64,000 nucleotides of DNA from Streptomyces griseorubiginosus (GCF_001514195.1 NZ_KQ948750.1:1-64000); one strand, 5' to 3'; positions 44,302 through 54,155 are shown, numbered from the stretch's first letter. The notes: a model not told the origin generated them from the letters alone. Translations and numbers: made by a program.

Positions 44302-45747
44302 ATGTCATCTGTCATGTCGTCTGCCACGCCTTCGTTGCCTTCGTCGCCCGCGGGCCCCTCAAGAACCGTTCGCCGTCTGCTGGTTGCCCTGCTCGCGCTG
44401 CTCGCGACTGCAGGCTCCACCGTGGCCGAGGCCGGCACGCCGTCCGGCCCGGCGCCCGGCGCCGCGGTGAGAGCGGCCGAACCCGCGACGCCCGACCGCC
44501 CCAGCTACGACGTGAAGCTGCGCGCCGACGCCGACGGCTCCCACTGGGCGGGCCGGCAGACGGTGTCCTTCCGCAACGCCTCCAGCCGACCCCTGCGTGA
44601 GGTGTACATACGCCTGTGGGGCAACGGCGAGGACGGCTGCGGGACATCCGGAAGACCGTCCCCCGTCCGCGTCTCCCACGTGCGCGGCGGCACTCCGGGC
44701 CGCCCCGGCGTGAAGTGCACGGCGCTGCGCATCACTCTGCCGAGGCCGCTCGCACGCGGTGAGCGGACGGCCGTCTCCTTCGACGTGGCCCTCACCGTGC
44801 CCACACGCAACAACCGCTTCGGCCACGAAGGCGCGTTCCGCTTCCTGGGCAACGCGCTGCCGGTCCTCGCCGTGCACGACGCGAGGGGGTGGCACCTCGA
44901 TCCGTATGTGTCGTCCGGCGAGAGCTTCTACACCGTGGCGAGCGACTTCCGGGTGCGCCTCGACCACCCGTCCGCCCTCAAGGTCCCGGCGACCGGCAGC
45001 ACATGGACCCGCCCCGGCGGTTCCGGTCGTACGGTCACCCACAGCGTTGCCAAGCGGGTGCGGGACTTCGCATGGGCGGCGGGCCCGTTCCGCACCGCGA
45101 CCCAGTCCTCGCCCGGCGGCGTGCGCGTGAAGTCGTACTGGTCGCCGAACACGCCCGCCGCCGGTGTCCGCCTCAACCGCAAGGACGCCGTCGCCGCCAT
45201 CGACCGGTTCGGCAAGGAGTTCGGCCGCTATCCGTACGGCGAGATAGACCTCGTGATGACCCCCGGGTTCGCCGGCGGCATGGAGTACCCCGGCCTGGTC
45301 ATCCTCGGCACCCAGGAGGAGGGCGGCGCCACCGTCCACGAGATCGCCCACCAGTGGTGGTACGGCATCGTGGGCAACGACGAGTACAACTCACCCTGGC
45401 TGGACGAGAGTTTCGCCCAGTACGCCAACGCGCGCTACTACCGTTGGGACGGGTTCGAGTGCTCGCCGGACGACTCCTGGCCGAGCGCCACGGCCGCGCT
45501 CACCAACTCGATGGCCTACTGGTCTGCACACCGTGGCGAGTACTTCCAGGTCGTGTACGGGATCGGCCCCTGCGTCCTGGCCGACCTGGAGCACGTCCTC
45601 GGGGCCGGCACCATGGCGCGCCTCGTCAAGAAGTACGCCCACGACCACTGGTACGGCGTCTCCACCACCACCGACTTCAAGAAGGCCGCACAGTCGATGA
45701 CGCACGAGGACCTCGGCCCCTTCTGGCGGAAACACCGCATCCGCTGA
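44302..45747 (+). CDS. Secreted M1-like zinc metallopeptidase
   Basis: 481 residues with a signal peptide (VRRLLVALLALLATAGSTVA, cleavage near AEA). The M1 fold is recognised from the first-domain strands, the exopeptidase-like GGMEYPGLV (residues about 329-337, in place of GAMEN) and the zinc motif HEIAHQWWYG (about 346), with the third ligand in LDESFAQYANARYY. It lacks the long C-terminal domain of classical aminopeptidase N, as do many actinobacterial secreted M1 proteins. ATG 44302 is chosen because upstream codons are non-coding. Probably releases N-terminal residues from extracellular peptides. Confidence 0.87.
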   Translation: MSSVMSSATPSLPSSPAGPSRTVRRLLVALLALLATAGSTVAEAGTPSGPAPGAAVRAAEPATPDRPSYDVKLRADADGSHWAGRQTVSFRNASSRPLREVYIRLWGNGEDGCGTSGRPSPVRVSHVRGGTPGRPGVKCTALRITLPRPLARGERTAVSFDVALTVPTRNNRFGHEGAFRFLGNALPVLAVHDARGWHLDPYVSSGESFYTVASDFRVRLDHPSALKVPATGSTWTRPGGSGRTVTHSVAKRVRDFAWAAGPFRTATQSSPGGVRVKSYWSPNTPAAGVRLNRKDAVAAIDRFGKEFGRYPYGEIDLVMTPGFAGGMEYPGLVILGTQEEGGATVHEIAHQWWYGIVGNDEYNSPWLDESFAQYANARYYRWDGFECSPDDSWPSATAALTNSMAYWSAHRGEYFQVVYGIGPCVLADLEHVLGAGTMARLVKKYAHDHWYGVSTTTDFKKAAQSMTHEDLGPFWRKHRIR

Positions 45748-45773
45748 CGTCGCACTCCGCTCGCGGGAGACGG

Positions 45774-45818
45774 GCGTACCCCGTCGGCGCCACGATGACG
45801 GTGACCGACGGGGTACGC
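45774..45818. terminator. 14-bp stem hairpin after the metallopeptidase gene
   Basis: GCGTACCCCGTCGG pairs with CCGACGGGGTACGC across a 17-base loop, 27 bases after the stop. No T-tract follows. Confidence 0.7.
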
Positions 45819-46169
45819 GGGAAGGGCAGTGTCGTTCCAACGGTGCGTCCGGGTTCATGGGCTTGCTTCAGGAGCGGGGGCAGGACCGCGGGGTGGTCGG
45901 CGGGGGTCGACGGCCGCGCACGGGACTGATTGATCAGACATCAAAGCCACGGGTGCGCGGCGGACGACCGCGTCGTCACGCTAAGGTCAGCAGTCGAAAA
46001 CCGGCCAAGACCAGACGCGAAGGCGGCATGCGGCATACGCCGATGTCTGTTGCACGAGCGGTGATGCGTGAAGAACCGACGCGGACGTGCAACTGACAGC
46101 GGCCGAAAGTCGTCCTTTGCGGCGAGCCGTCGAGGCACACCAAGAACTCGGACAACGGGGGGACGCAGC

Positions 46170-46838
46170 ATGAACGTGACGTCGAAGAAGAACCGACGCA
46201 GACCGATGGTGGTCGGTGCAGCCGTACTGGGAGCCTGCGTGGCCGGTGCGTTGCTCCTCACCGGATGCAACGGCAAGGAAGAGGCGAAGGGTTCGGCCGC
46301 GGACGCCCCCTCGCCGAAGGCGGCTGCCACCGGCGGCAAGGAGACGGCCACCAGCGCGGCGAGCAAAACGCCGGTCGCCACAGCGTCTGCGGGATCGATC
46401 AGCGCCGCCAAGTCCCCCGGAGCGGTTCCGGCCGCTTCCAAGGCTCCTGTTGCCACCGCCTCCCCTGCGGGCGGCACCGACGACGACGGCTGTGACCACA
46501 AGATGCCGATCTCTCCCGACGAAGTCGCGGTCTACCGCTACACCCCCGAAGGGGGGTCCCTCAGCCTGATCGTCAAGTACGGCAACTGGGGCTGCGGGTC
46601 CCCCGACTCCGACGGCGCGCCGTTCGAGACGGTCGGCAAGGAGACGTTCATCCCGATGGACCAGGCCGCTTACATCACCGTGACCAACCCCATCGTGGAG
46701 AGCACCGAGAACCAGCACATCGGCGTTCAGGAGTTCCTCGACTGGCTGGAGGCGCACCCGAATTCGGGGCTCGTCTTCACCTACCACCTGGGGGCCGACG
46801 GCGCGATCGACCGCCTCGACGAGGTCTTCACCCCGTAG
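46170..46838 (+). CDS. Putative lipoprotein of unknown function
   Basis: 222 residues with a lipoprotein signal: basic start, hydrophobic segment VVGAAVLGACVAGALLLTGC and lipobox LLTGC (Cys about 33). A Lys/Ala/Thr/Ser-rich linker (about 35-105) leads to a compact C-terminal domain (VYRYTPEGGSLSLIVKYGNW; FIPMDQAAYITVTNPIVEST) with two cysteines. ATG 46170 has GGGGGGA upstream. No family is recognised beyond a cell-surface lipoprotein. Confidence 0.75.
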   Translation: MNVTSKKNRRRPMVVGAAVLGACVAGALLLTGCNGKEEAKGSAADAPSPKAAATGGKETATSAASKTPVATASAGSISAAKSPGAVPAASKAPVATASPAGGTDDDGCDHKMPISPDEVAVYRYTPEGGSLSLIVKYGNWGCGSPDSDGAPFETVGKETFIPMDQAAYITVTNPIVESTENQHIGVQEFLDWLEAHPNSGLVFTYHLGADGAIDRLDEVFTP

Positions 46839-47055
46839 CGGCGTCTCGGCGCTTGGTCATCCCGTCCCGGGCGGGGGCCCGCCGCCTTACGCCCGTCCGA
46901 TGGCAGACGGCTGGTCAGGGAGCCGCCGGATCGACCAGCGGTTCGGCGGCCGGCCGTCGTCCCGCCGTCCGCATTGCATTTGACCGGTGCCGGGTTCCTG
47001 TCACCCCGATCTCGGACAGTGGCCAGCGGCCAGCGTTCGGTGAGGGGCGGCGGGA

Positions 47056-47200
47056 TCAGTGGTTGCGGAATGGCTCCCAGAGGTCGGGGAGGGAGCCAGT
47101 GATGTCCTCGCCTTCGGGGGGCAGGCCGATGTAGGCGCGTAGGGCGGGGCGGGTGCCGGGGAGGCGGTACTGGGTGAACCCTGGGGGCACTGGTGTTGCG
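47056..47200 (-). pseudogene. C-terminal scrap of an unidentified gene
   Basis: The minus strand has about 45 sensible codons (PVPPGFTQYRLPGTRPALRA, YIGLPPEGEDITGSLPDLWE, PFRNH, stop at 47056) without any start. The segment has the coding-like third-position GC pattern. The parent family is not recognised. Confidence 0.35.
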
Positions 47201-47205
47201 CGCCG

Positions 47206-47922
47206 TCAGTGCAGGATGCTCACGGCTCGGGCGATCACGAGGAGCGAGGTCAGCAAGGCGGAGACGCTCTGGATGCTCATCAGGAGCTTTGCGCGGGTCG
47301 ACAGCGGCATCGTGTCGGTCGGGCTGAACGCCGTGGAGTTCGTGACCGACACATAGAGGTAGTCAGGGAGAGTGGGGACCCAGTCCGAGTGGCCGCTGGC
47401 GCCGTCGGCCACTTCCTGGATGGCGTCGTCGTTCTCGTCCTGCGAGAAGCGGAAATCCGCCAGGGGCAGCGCCGAGCGGGGCACCTGGGTGCGGCTGACC
47501 GGGCCGCCACGGTCCAGCTCCCAGTAGGCCAGGCCGAAGACGATGATGTTGGTCAGCCACACCTGTAGCGCCGCGATCAGCAAGGATCGGCCGTCCTTCA
47601 CTCCGGCGTACACCAGCTCGTGGATCAGGATGACCAACGCCGCGAGATTGCTGACCGCGATGACAGCCACGAGCGTGAGGGACAGCACCCGGAACGCCTT
47701 CGTCTGCCGGGTCAGACGCTTCGGGTTGATGGCGATCAGCGGAATGAGCAGCAGGCACTCCAGGGCGGGCAGGACGAAGCGCGGAGCGATCAGCAGCCGT
47801 TGCGGCAGGAACAAGTAGAGGGCGATCGCGGCGAGCGTCGCGACGACCGCAGGCAGCCGAACTTCGCCCCTGCGTTCGTGCCGTGGATGCTTGATGCTCG
47901 CCTCCGCACGCGAACGTGCCAT
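47206..47922 (-). CDS. DUF1345-like membrane protein
   Basis: 238 residues with about five membrane helices (LPAVVATLAAIALYLFLP, LPALECLLLIPLIAI, LSLTLVAVIAVSNLAALVIL, LIAALQVWLTNIIVFGLAYW, LLTSLLVIARAVSIL). Between the fourth and fifth lies the conserved soluble loop FSQDENDD, DYLYVSVTNSTAFSPTDTMP, LSTRAKLLMSIQS. Its function is unknown; relatives are common single genes in Streptomyces. Confidence 0.78.
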   Translation of the reverse strand: MARSRAEASIKHPRHERRGEVRLPAVVATLAAIALYLFLPQRLLIAPRFVLPALECLLLIPLIAINPKRLTRQTKAFRVLSLTLVAVIAVSNLAALVILIHELVYAGVKDGRSLLIAALQVWLTNIIVFGLAYWELDRGGPVSRTQVPRSALPLADFRFSQDENDDAIQEVADGASGHSDWVPTLPDYLYVSVTNSTAFSPTDTMPLSTRAKLLMSIQSVSALLTSLLVIARAVSILH

Positions 47923-48389
47923 ACCGACTCATCCTTCCGGTCGCCGCCACCGACAACGCCACGAGGTCCTGCAACCTTCATCGGCGCAGGCCACCGGGCA
48001 CCTCCAGCATCTACCCCGAATGCCCCTCTCCCCCGCCCCTGGCCCGGCAGGCCGCATCGCCCGGCACACCGGGTCGTCGTGGAGGCCGCCGGCATCGCCT
48101 TTGCGGACTCGACCTTCGGTCCCCGCTGGAAGCCACACTCCAGCCGACGGTTCAGCCGCCTGTCGGTACAACCCTGAGGACCTGGCCCGCCCAGATGTCG
48201 TCGCGTCTCGTGAACGTCGAAACAGATGGTCTTCAGAGTGTTGAACTCGCACTGTCGCGTCTGGTGAACAACGCAAGCGGGCGGATCCGGACCGGCAGAC
48301 GGTTCATCGCCCGGTTCATCGCCCGTTTCAGAGCCGCTCGGTCGGGCCCGCGACGGCCCGGCACCGCGGCTGGGTGATGGAGGGTCGGG
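47923..48389. other. Intergenic region, no gene seen
   Basis: 467 bases between two minus-strand genes. A 12-bp direct repeat (GTTCATCGCCCG at 48302 and 48314) is the only regular element; no frame shows a protein signature. Confidence 0.4.
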
Positions 48390-48833
48390 TCACCCGGCGC
48401 GCTGGGTTGTCTCCCCGGCCTGAACGGGTACGGCGGGCAGGGAGACGGTGCAGGCGGCGCAGCGCCGAGCCTGGGCGGGGACGGGGCTGAGGCATTCGGG
48501 GCAGTCCCGTTTGGGGGCCTGGACGTCCTGGTGCGGGGCCAGGCGTTCGTGGAGCTTGTTGATCGGGAGTACGACCAGGAAGTACAGGGCGCTGGCGAGG
48601 AGGAGGAAGCTGATCGCCGCGTTGACGAAGGAGCCGTAGGGGAACTCGATGGCGCCGACGGTGAAGGTCTTGCGGCTCATGTCGCCGGTGGCGCCGGTGG
48701 CCAGCCCGACCAGTGGTGTCAGGAAGGCTCTGACGAAGCCGTTCACCACGGCGGTGAACGCTGCGCCGATGACGATGCCGACGGCCAGGTCGACTACGTT
48801 GCCGCGCAGGATGAAACTGCGGAAGCCCTTCAC
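48390..48833 (-). CDS. mscL: Large-conductance mechanosensitive channel
   Basis: 147 residues. The MscL motifs are complete: VKGFRSFILRGNVVDLAVGI, IGAAFTAVVNGFVRAFLTPL (TM1), YGSFVNAAISFLLLASALYF (TM2). A C-terminal extension carries two Cys pairs, CPEC and CAAC, as in actinobacterial MscL zinc-ribbon tails. GTG 48833 has AGGAG eight bases upstream. The homopentamer releases solutes during osmotic down-shock. Confidence 0.94.
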   Translation of the reverse strand: MKGFRSFILRGNVVDLAVGIVIGAAFTAVVNGFVRAFLTPLVGLATGATGDMSRKTFTVGAIEFPYGSFVNAAISFLLLASALYFLVVLPINKLHERLAPHQDVQAPKRDCPECLSPVPAQARRCAACTVSLPAVPVQAGETTQRAG

Positions 48834-49535
48834 CTTCTCACTCCTAAAAACTCTTCTGGATGTAGACGGGCGGCACGAAAGCGTCGTCGGGCCACTTCCT
48901 TCGCCTCGGTTGCCCGCCCACCCCTCACCCATGCAGGCTGCGCCGCGCGACGCCGTGATGCACGGCACGCACGCCAACGCGACCTGACGCTCAGCCTCGC
49001 CTTAAATCCTCGGCCACGACCTGGATGCCCCCGACGCCACCGACGAAGCCGGACTGGAACGAGGTCCTGCCCGCCGCTGCCGCGGGCAGGACCTGTTGGC
49101 CTGCCTCTGCGGAGCCCGAAACTCCTTGAACCTGGCCGACCCGGGTCGAGCCGGACGCCACGGACCGGCAGCAGACCGACGCATCAGGCGCACGGACCCG
49201 CCCCCTCGTCGCGGGGATAGAAGCCGGCAAGGGGCGCCTCCCCCGCCCTGCCGTGGGACCGCGTTGTCGTTCGAGGTCCGGCCGCACCGCGCCGAGGGCG
49301 CGCAGCCTCCGTGCGAAGCGAGCTCAGCGGCGTGCCGGAAAATGACTGCGCAGGAACACCGTCGTCGGCTCGCCGTCGGCTGCCACCATGTCACCGTGCG
49401 GCCCGCTGGTGTGGGCGAAGCGGCCCCAGATGTTATTGAATGAGTTTGCGGTCAGGAATGCCGGGACTCTGTCGCCCGGGTTCTGGTACGGCTCCGACGT
49501 GGTGCCGGGGTCGGCGAGCGAGCTGAGAGAGTCGC
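48834..49535. other. 702-base intergenic region with an orphan hairpin
   Basis: It holds a perfect hairpin at 49062-49094. A minus-strand fragment ending at 49324 (NSFNNIWGRFAHTSGPHGDM, VAADGEPTTVFLRSHFPARR) looks like the tail of a lost gene. No intact gene is seen. Confidence 0.45.
49062..49094. terminator. Perfect 13-bp hairpin
   Basis: AGGTCCTGCCCGC, seven bases, GCGGGCAGGACCT. It has the strength of a terminator but does not follow an intact gene; it may have served a deleted one. Confidence 0.55.
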
Positions 49536-51698
49536 ATGGACTCCACCCCACCCCCCTCGTCTGCGTCGCCGTTCGACATGGTCAGCAGCGCTTTGGGGCA
49601 GTACATGCCAGACCACGGACCGGCAGCGGCCGCCGGTTCAGCCGGCCCGCAGGGGGACGACGCCGCCCGTCGGGACGTATCCGCCGACCCGCCCCCCGCC
49701 GATCAGGAGCAGATCCTAGGCGCGGTCGATCTGGACCGGGATCTGAGAATCACGCGCTGGAACCTGGATGCCCCGGTCTTCGCGGGGGTGGAGGCCGTGG
49801 CCGGGAGCCCTTTCGTCGGTCTCCTGCCTCCCTCGGACGTACCGACGGTCACCCGGCGCCTGCGGCAGGTTCTCGAGACCGGTGAGCCGCACGTCGCCCG
49901 GGTCCAGCGCCTGCGCCGCGGCGACGGGTCGGAGCTGGTGGTCTCCATGAGCATCCTGGCCGCCGCGGCCCCCAAAGAAGGCCTGACCGTCTCCCTGATC
50001 GCCATGGCCAGGAGGCTGCACCTGTACGCCGCCGAGACCGCGATCGGCACCTCGCTCGACATCGGCGAGACCGCGCAGTCGCTGGCGGAGTCCCTGCTGG
50101 CCTGGGGTGACGTGACCGCCGTCGACCTCGACTTCGCCGTGTGGACGGGTGAGGCGGTCACCGAGCAGCCGCAGGGGCGCCTCCGGCTGCGGCGGGCGGC
50201 CCTGGTGCCGGACCGGGCCTGGCCCGACGGCTACGTGACGCCGGGCGACGATCTTCCCGGCGATGCGAGTCGACTGCTGTCGCAGGCCATACGGCGCGAC
50301 GATGCCGCGCAGGCCATCGTCATACCCGACCGGGAGGCGATCGAGCGGGTGCTCGGCAGTCCTCGGCTGGTACGTGCCCTGGCGCCCGGCGACCAGGCGG
50401 CGGCCGTGGTGTGCATACCGCTGGTCCTGGACGGCAAGCCGCCCGTCGTCCTGGGGGTCGCGGAGGTCTGGCGGCGGGCGGACCGGCCGTTCGCGGACAG
50501 CGAGCTGTTCGACCTGCAGGAACTGGTGGCCAGGACCTCCCACCATGTGGACCTGGCGCGTCAGCACCAGCGCGAGCACACGCAGGTCCTGGCCTTGCAG
50601 CGCCGACTGCTGCCACGGTCCGGCGGTGACACCATCCAGACGGCCAGCGTCTACCAGCCCGCCACCCCCGACAGCGCGGGCGTCGGCGGTGACTGGGTCA
50701 ACAGCTTTCCACTGCCGGACGGCCGTACGGCGCTCGTGGTCGGAGACGTCGTCGGGCACGGGCTGGGCGCCGCGGCGACCATGGGACAGCTGAGCATGGA
50801 GGCCCGCGCGCTGCTGTCAGCGGGGCTGGCACCCGACGAGGTGCTGGAGCACCTGGACGAGACCGTGTCGCTGCTGGACGACGTGGAGTCCGGGCTGGCG
50901 GCCGGTTACAGCGCCCTCGGGTCGACCTGCTGCATCGCCGTGTACGACCCGGTCAGCCACCACGTGGAAGTGGCCAGCGCCGGCCACCTCCCCCCGATCC
51001 TGGTACCCCCGGACGGACCCGCAGGCCCGGTCGGGATACGCCCCCACCCCGGGCTGGGCGCCGAGTTCGCGTTGCGAGAGCCGTACGACGTGCACGCGTT
51101 CTGTGCGCCCCCCGGCTCTCTGCTCGCCCTCTACACCGACGGCCTGGTGGAGGATCCCGCACTGTCGATCGACGAGGGCATCGACAGGCTGACGGACGCC
51201 GTGTCCTCGGTGCACCCCTGGGACGCACTGGAGCAGGCCGCGCAGCGCGTGGTCTCGGCGGTAGCGCCGACGCGGCGGCGCGACGACGTGACGCTTCTGA
51301 TCGCCCGCATGATCGGTTACCGCAAGGAGGACACGACGACGTGGCGTCTGGCCGCCCGCGGCGACGCGGCCGCCCGGGCCCGCACCCTGGTCTCCCAGCT
51401 GCTGGAGCAGTGGGGCACCGGGGAGCACACCCAGGACAGCGTGCTGCTGGTGGTCGACGAACTGGTGGCCAACGCGGTCCGCTTCGCCGGCGGACCCATC
51501 ACCGTACGGCTGATCAGGACCGGTCATGGGCTGTTGTGCGAGGTGGGCGACACCGGCAACGGCAGGCCGCGACTGGGCCCGGGCGGACTCCTCGACGATG
51601 CCGGCCGTGGCCTGCACGTAGTGCATGGGCTGACCACCCGGTGGGGGGTGCGGTGGACGGACACCGGGAAGGTGGTGTGGGCGTCGTTCGAGCGGTGA
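49536..51698 (+). CDS. SpoIIE-type PP2C phosphatase with PAS, GAF and HATPase domains
   Basis: 720 residues. A PAS-like domain (about 60-165; LDRDLRITRWNLDAPVFAG) is followed by a GAF domain (about 170-350; AAVVCIPLVLDGKPPVVLGV). The SpoIIE/PP2C phosphatase domain (about 360-590) has the metal Asp in GVGGDWVNSFPL, GDVVGHGLGAAATMGQL, STCCIAVYDPV and RRRDDVTLLIARM. A C-terminal HATPase_c of the anti-sigma type (about 605-720; VVDELVANAVRFAGGPITVR, GRGLHVVHGLTTRWG) completes it. Such Streptomyces proteins couple signal sensing to dephosphorylation of anti-anti-sigma factors. Single gene with its own promoter region. Confidence 0.92.
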   Translation: MDSTPPPSSASPFDMVSSALGQYMPDHGPAAAAGSAGPQGDDAARRDVSADPPPADQEQILGAVDLDRDLRITRWNLDAPVFAGVEAVAGSPFVGLLPPSDVPTVTRRLRQVLETGEPHVARVQRLRRGDGSELVVSMSILAAAAPKEGLTVSLIAMARRLHLYAAETAIGTSLDIGETAQSLAESLLAWGDVTAVDLDFAVWTGEAVTEQPQGRLRLRRAALVPDRAWPDGYVTPGDDLPGDASRLLSQAIRRDDAAQAIVIPDREAIERVLGSPRLVRALAPGDQAAAVVCIPLVLDGKPPVVLGVAEVWRRADRPFADSELFDLQELVARTSHHVDLARQHQREHTQVLALQRRLLPRSGGDTIQTASVYQPATPDSAGVGGDWVNSFPLPDGRTALVVGDVVGHGLGAAATMGQLSMEARALLSAGLAPDEVLEHLDETVSLLDDVESGLAAGYSALGSTCCIAVYDPVSHHVEVASAGHLPPILVPPDGPAGPVGIRPHPGLGAEFALREPYDVHAFCAPPGSLLALYTDGLVEDPALSIDEGIDRLTDAVSSVHPWDALEQAAQRVVSAVAPTRRRDDVTLLIARMIGYRKEDTTTWRLAARGDAAARARTLVSQLLEQWGTGEHTQDSVLLVVDELVANAVRFAGGPITVRLIRTGHGLLCEVGDTGNGRPRLGPGGLLDDAGRGLHVVHGLTTRWGVRWTDTGKVVWASFER

Positions 51699-51862
51699 AG
51701 AGGTGTCGGCTGAGCGGTGATCAGGCGTCAGCGGAGCTGGTGGCGAGGTTCCGGCCGGCTGGTGGCGAGGCTCCGGCCAAGTGGTGACGGGGCGTTGGCC
51801 GGTGCGCGCGGGAGCTGTGCGTCAGGCGGTGGCACCGGCGTTGCGAGGGGCGCGAGTCCGCA

Positions 51863-53047
51863 CTACAGCCACTGCCCTTCCAGGGCGGTGGCGGTGAGGC
51901 CCGGGGCAGCCGCGTACAGAACGGCGCGGCTGCCCGCCTTCTGCCCGGCGTCGTATGCCCTCCGCATGATGTCGAACACGGCGGCGCCTCCACGGTTGCC
52001 GCTGGTGTAGCTGTCCCGGCTGTGGCGCAGGAGCCCCGACGGCCATCCGTCGGGCATCGTCTCCTCCATGTACTCCAGCACACGTGTCCCACCAGGGTGG
52101 GCGAGCAGAACATCGGGGTGCCAGGAGCCGGGGTCGTCCTGGTATCGGAGGCGCAACCACTCCCACATCGCGGTGACCGTCTCCTGCACGGCGCGCGGCC
52201 CGCGCCGGTCCATCACGAAGTGGGTGCCGTCCTCCCGCGTCTCCAGGCGGTGCAGGTCCTGAGTGCCGGGCAGCGTGTGGTGCCAGGCGGCGTCCAGCCG
52301 CAGCACCGACTCGGGCCTCGGGCGGCCCGTGACCACCGCGGCGACCGCGGTGTCCGCGAACAGCAACCGGACGATCAGGGATTCCAGAGTGTCGTCCGCG
52401 GGCTGGTAGGTCGTGCTCAGTGCCTCCGCGATCACGACCAGGACCACCCGGTCGGGGTCCGCGGCCACGAGATCCGCAGCCAGGGCCAGGGAGCGGGTCC
52501 CGGCTATGCAGGCCCACTGGGTGGCCGGCAGCAGGAGCACGTCGCTCCGGAGCGGGAGTCTGTTGGCGAGGGAGACGTCCAGCCCCGGCAGCGCGGGCGT
52601 GGTGGAGTGACTGGTGATCAGACAGTCGACGTTCGCGGCGTCCAGCCCGGCGATCTGCAGGGCCCCGCGCGCCGCACGCTCACCGTAGGACTGCACTGCG
52701 GACCAGGCCGGAGCCGTGCGCTCCTGGACGGTCTGCGGCGCGGGTATCGCCTCAAGGGCGGTGATCACGCGATCCACGTCCTGCTCGGTGAACCCGTCAC
52801 CGGCCAGTGCCTCTCGAGCCGGGCCGATGCCGGCGGCCGGCAGGCCGCTTCCGCTGCCGGGCGCGACGGCGGCCTCCAACGGCAGCATCCAGCCACGGGT
52901 TTCGATGCCCGTACTGGCCGCGATGCCGTCGATCCGTGGCGCCCACGCCGAGTTGGGGTGCCGACCGCGCACTTCGTCCACGATCTGGCTGGTTCGCACG
53001 GCGTGCTTGCCGTGTATCACGGCAGGCGGGCACAGGTAAGCGGCCAT
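51863..53047 (-). CDS. Type III polyketide synthase
   Basis: 394 residues in the chalcone/stilbene-synthase-like family. The Cys-His-Asn triad can be placed at C170 (LLLPATQWACIAGTRS), H307 (LLAHPGGTR) and N341 (DSYTSGNRGGAAVFD). The residues next to the Cys (AC-IAGT) differ from the common GCAGG. ATG 53047 with AAAGG upstream gives MAAYLCPPAVIHG, a usual start for a Streptomyces subgroup distinct from RppA (tetrahydroxynaphthalene synthase). Type III PKSs condense an acyl-CoA starter with malonyl units. No tailoring gene is adjacent, so the product is unknown. Confidence 0.86.
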   Translation of the reverse strand: MAAYLCPPAVIHGKHAVRTSQIVDEVRGRHPNSAWAPRIDGIAASTGIETRGWMLPLEAAVAPGSGSGLPAAGIGPAREALAGDGFTEQDVDRVITALEAIPAPQTVQERTAPAWSAVQSYGERAARGALQIAGLDAANVDCLITSHSTTPALPGLDVSLANRLPLRSDVLLLPATQWACIAGTRSLALAADLVAADPDRVVLVVIAEALSTTYQPADDTLESLIVRLLFADTAVAAVVTGRPRPESVLRLDAAWHHTLPGTQDLHRLETREDGTHFVMDRRGPRAVQETVTAMWEWLRLRYQDDPGSWHPDVLLAHPGGTRVLEYMEETMPDGWPSGLLRHSRDSYTSGNRGGAAVFDIMRRAYDAGQKAGSRAVLYAAAPGLTATALEGQWL

Positions 53048-53600
53048 GGTTGGCGCCTTTCCATGGGGAATGAGATCAAATGCCAAGACCGCCGTGTCAT
53101 AGGAAACTTGAGCATCATTCACCCAAGTACACGGCACTACGATCTGTTTCGAGGTTTAGTGTCCGTTTCGAGCATGGATCCCGCAGGGACGTTTGCGCTG
53201 TGATCTGGGCAACTTGGGAGGTAATGCGATCCGTGAAACGGCGCACACTGCCGCAGGGGCGGCGCGGTGTCGCGCCCGCATGACATGCCACCGGCGGACC
53301 TCGCCATCGCCGGCACCGCGACTCACCACGGCCTGACTCTCCTCCACGACGAGGAGCCGATGGTGTTGATCCGTAGCGCCCCACACGCGTAGGCGCGGGC
53401 CCCAGTCGGAGAACGCGGCGGCACGAGCGCGTCGAGCCCATGGCGTCCCTGGCGCGAGTGGGGGCGAGAAGTATGTCGGACTCGTGGGCCGGGCAAGGGG
53501 CTCGACCGCGGTCGCGGTCCCAACCGGGCCAGCGCGAGCCCCCGGCGACCTGCCGAGACAGGTTGTCGAGGTGATCGAGCCGCTGCACAGTGGCTCCTTC
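53048..53600. other. Upstream region of the type III PKS, no gene seen
   Basis: 550 bases between the PKS start and the MmyB-like pseudogene. Minus-strand open frames here have Arg/Ala/Pro-rich sequence and no motifs. The PKS promoter is expected near 53060-53160, where the sequence is locally AT-richer. Confidence 0.4.
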
Positions 53601-53619
53601 TGCGGGGCTGCTTTGGACA

Positions 53620-54155
53620 ACACTGCCCGGGTTCCCCACCCCGGATCTGCGTGCCTGGAACTCAACCCACGCGTATGGAGGCGCACTTGCCTTCTGGTGA
53701 CTACCGGCGGCGAGCTCGCTCCCGGTGGCCCGCAGCCTCTCGAACGCCGCGGCCGTCGCACTGGCCGGCTCCGCCTGGTGGACGACGAGTTGCTGGTGCG
53801 GGGCGCCGTTGACCGTGAGGGCGGGGAACCGGATGTGCAGGTCGCCCACCTCCGGGTGGCACAGGCGCTTGCCCTCCCGCGACTTGCTCTTGGCCTCGTG
53901 TACGCCCCACAGACCGGCGACCTCCCGGGTGTCGCGGGAGAGTTCCGCGACGACCTCGGCGATGCGGGGTCCTGCCCGTAGGCGGCCCTCAGTTCGGCCA
54001 CACAGGAGTGGGCCGCACGCTCCCACTCCTGGCAGAAGGCGCGTCGGGCCGGGTCGGCGAACACCATGCGCGCGAGGTTGTCGAACCGTTTGAAACCGCG
54101 GTACAGCGCGCGGGCCACGGAGTTGGCGGCGTTGGCCCGCGGTGCCCGACTTGAG
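53620..54155 (-). pseudogene. MmyB-like XRE-family regulator, frameshifted
   Basis: The minus strand reads RANAANSVARALYRGFKRFD, NLARMVFADPARRAFCQEWE and RAAHSCVAELRAAYGQDPA, then shifts near 53975 to IAEVVAELSRDTREVAGLWG, VHEAKSKSREGKRLCHPEVG and DLHIRFPALTVNGAPHQQLV. This is the C-terminal MLTR_LBD/MmyB ligand-binding domain of XRE-family regulators. The helix-turn-helix N-terminus is missing and the tail is degraded, so the gene is not functional. Confidence 0.78.

Noticed and set aside
48302..48325. 12-bp direct repeat GTTCATCGCCCG x2
   Set aside because: Only two short copies in a non-coding gap; likely chance or slippage.
51736..51779. Imperfect 22-bp direct repeat after the SpoIIE-type gene
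   Set aside because: Only two copies with mismatches and no dyad symmetry; not a terminator or array.
53115..53620. Minus-strand frame downstream of the MmyB-like relic
   Set aside because: Translation is Arg/Ala/Pro-rich without motifs; the recognisable domain ends near 53620.
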